Part shown: positions 62,557-64,000 of the stretch, piece after piece
Layout: each line of letters begins with the position of its first letter
How positions within the stretch are numbered: the first letter of the stretch is position 1
Assembly (NCBI RefSeq): GCF_015245355.1
Contig: NZ_CP063311.1
Span: 3,491,179-3,555,178, forward strand
DNA: 64,000 nucleotides
Direction of reading: 5' to 3'
From: Anabaenopsis elenkinii CCIBt3563
Lineage (GTDB): Bacteria > Cyanobacteriota > Cyanobacteriia > Cyanobacteriales > Nostocaceae
Made by a program: the position numbers and the translations under genes
Notes under the pieces: model-generated
Told to the model about the DNA's origin: nothing
The model's input: only the letters and a program-made list of their open reading frames with translations
Database searches by the model: none

Positions 62557-64000
62557 ATGAATAATTATGTAGATTTTAGTGGACGGCCATTTCATTTCAT
62601 TGGAATTGGTGGCATCGGTATGTCTGCCCTGGCATACATTCTGGCCAAGCGTCAAATGCCAGTCTCAGGTTCTGATCTTCGTCAAAGTCATATTACTTAC
62701 AAGCTGGAGTCTATTGGAACACATATTTTTGGTAGACAAGAAGCAAGTAATCTCGAATTCTTTCGCTCTGGTGAATCGGCTAATCAAGTAATATTAAACT
62801 CACAAGAAATATTACCCGCTGGTAGTAACTCAACATTACCTCAAGTTGTTTGTTCAACAGCAATTAATGCCAACAATTTGGAATACAAAGCCGCACTGGA
62901 ATTAGGATGTCCAATTTTACATCGTTCAGATGTACTAGCAGCCTTGATTGCGGATTACTACAGTATTGCCGTCGCAGGAACCCACGGTAAAACTACTACC
63001 AGTAGCATGATTGGCTATATGCTTTTACAAGCTGGTTTAGATCCCACAATTATAGTCGGTGGTGAAGTGGATGCTTGGGAAGGAAATGCACGATTGGGAG
63101 AAAGTAAGTACTTGGTAGCTGAAGCAGATGAATCTGATGGTTCTCTGGTGAAACACACTCCTGAAATTGGCATTATTACTAATATTGAACTTGACCATCC
63201 TGACCACTATGAAACATTAGAAGAAGTAGTTAGCATCTTCCAAAAATTTGCCTCTGGTTGTAAAACCCTGATAGGGTGTATTGATTGTGATACAGTACGG
63301 AATCGTTTCCAACCGACAATTACCTACAGCCTCAACCCAGAAATAGATGCGGATTATATTGCTACAAACATTGACTATCGCGCTGATGGTACCACGGCCC
63401 TGGTTTGGGAGAAAGGCAAACCCTTGGGGGTATTGAAATTGCGGTTGCTCGGTCGGCATAATCTCAGCAATTCCCTGTCGGCAGTAGCTGTAGGTCGAGC
63501 CTTGGGTTTAGAGTTCGGAACAATTGCCAAGAGTATTGCTAGTTTTGAAGGAGCCAGAAGACGCTTTGAGTTGCGCGGCGAAGTTGGCGGTATCACCTTC
63601 ATTGATGACTATGCCCATCACCCCAGTGAAATTCGGGCGACTCTTGCTGCGGCACGTCTCCAGTCCAGACCAGGACAAAGAGTAGTTGCTGTTTTCCAAC
63701 CCCATCGCTACAGTCGGACACTCGCCTTTTTAGAAGAATTTGCTGAGTCTTTCGCTCATGCTGATTTAGTTGTGGTCACAGATATTTACAGTGCGGGGGA
63801 ACTCAATTTAGGGCAAATTAGTGGCGAACAACTTGCAGTAGCAATAGCCAAACAGCATCCACAGGTGCTTTATCAACCTAATTTACCGTTAATGAGTAAA
63901 TTCTTGGTACACACGCTGCTTCCCGGAGATTTGGCACTATTTCTAGGTGCTGGAAATTTAAATCAGGTGATCCCTGAAGTAATTACTACACTTTGTGAAC
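62557..64000 (+). CDS. murC: UDP-N-acetylmuramate--L-alanine ligase, partial
   Basis: The gene runs off the right edge after 481 codons without a stop. MurC adds L-alanine to UDP-N-acetylmuramate in peptidoglycan synthesis. Visible motifs are GIGGIGMSALAYILAKRQ (about residues 16-33), AGTHGKTTTSSMIGYMLLQ (ATP loop, about 139-157), EADESDGS, TNIELDHPDHY, GRHNLSNSLSAVAVGRALGL and DDYAHHPSEIRATL. The start is set by AGAGGA eight bases upstream and the family N-terminus. Only the extreme C-terminus should be missing. Confidence 0.94.
   Translation, partial: MNNYVDFSGRPFHFIGIGGIGMSALAYILAKRQMPVSGSDLRQSHITYKLESIGTHIFGRQEASNLEFFRSGESANQVILNSQEILPAGSNSTLPQVVCSTAINANNLEYKAALELGCPILHRSDVLAALIADYYSIAVAGTHGKTTTSSMIGYMLLQAGLDPTIIVGGEVDAWEGNARLGESKYLVAEADESDGSLVKHTPEIGIITNIELDHPDHYETLEEVVSIFQKFASGCKTLIGCIDCDTVRNRFQPTITYSLNPEIDADYIATNIDYRADGTTALVWEKGKPLGVLKLRLLGRHNLSNSLSAVAVGRALGLEFGTIAKSIASFEGARRRFELRGEVGGITFIDDYAHHPSEIRATLAAARLQSRPGQRVVAVFQPHRYSRTLAFLEEFAESFAHADLVVVTDIYSAGELNLGQISGEQLAVAIAKQHPQVLYQPNLPLMSKFLVHTLLPGDLALFLGAGNLNQVIPEVITTLCE

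Noticed and set aside
1..64000. tRNA, rRNA, tmRNA and CRISPR genes
   Set aside because: I looked through the intergenic regions and saw no cloverleaf, rRNA or CRISPR signature; a covariance-model scan would be needed to exclude small RNAs.

Overview
This is chromosomal DNA of a filamentous, heterocyst-forming cyanobacterium (order Nostocales). The evidence is the devBCA heterocyst glycolipid exporter behind an NtcA-type promoter, photosynthesis and bilin genes (acsF, pcyA, cyanoP, psb30, gap2), the PII/NtcA co-activator pipX, frequent HIP1 octamers (GCGATCGC), heptamer STRR repeats and low GC. The genus cannot be fixed from the sequence alone.

Layout. 1-6 kb is accessory: a cut-off DUF3782-type gene, two MITE families, a single-chain restriction-modification enzyme and an IS607-derived locus that keeps tnpB but only 25 codons of tnpA. 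6-19 kb mixes hypothetical genes (a coiled-coil TIGR04376-type protein, an orphan permease, a secreted collagen-like protein) with acsF, an IS630 element, a TM2 protein, DUF2996, a ThiS/MoaD-like carrier beside thrC, two DUF2267 genes, a 2-oxoacid decarboxylase and a J-domain protein. 19-28.7 kb carries cyanoP, maf, pcyA, devBCA, a HAD phosphatase, a pair of half-size UPF0016 cation exporters, a YkgJ-type Cys-cluster protein and psb30. 28.7-33.2 kb is a minus-strand block with recJ, sbcD and a TPR gene. 33.2-34.1 kb is a nested repeat island. 34.1-41.4 kb is a three-gene cassette: dynamin-like GTPase, giant Hsp70/actin-like ATPase and a protein of unknown family. 41.8-44.7 kb holds a predicted beta-barrel protein, a secreted protein and a cytochrome b561-like protein. 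44.8-64 kb is mostly housekeeping: der, ecfT/cbiQ-like, pipX-pipY-sepF-proC, a Ski2-like helicase, proS, a GerMN protein, efp-accB, a cyclophilin, thiL, gap2, nadD and the first 1.44 kb of murC.

How the genes work together. pipX sits about 26 kb from a textbook NtcA-activated promoter in front of devBCA, so both ends of the nitrogen/heterocyst control chain are in the window. pcyA, acsF, cyanoP and psb30 supply pigment and photosystem II functions. recJ and sbcD form a DNA-repair pair.

Most unusual content: (1) the GTPase / Hsp70-like / unknown cassette at 34.1-41.4 kb, whose first two products resemble the SrfC and SrfB pairing in architecture; (2) a 214-bp MITE present twice, both times inserted in the same kind of palindrome with 8-bp target duplications, once nested inside a second MITE family; (3) that second family, which has TNA target duplications and a variable heptamer array; (4) a tnpA-stripped tnpB; (5) the devBCA NtcA promoter with a leader of about 770 nt; (6) alternative hairpins in the thrC leader.
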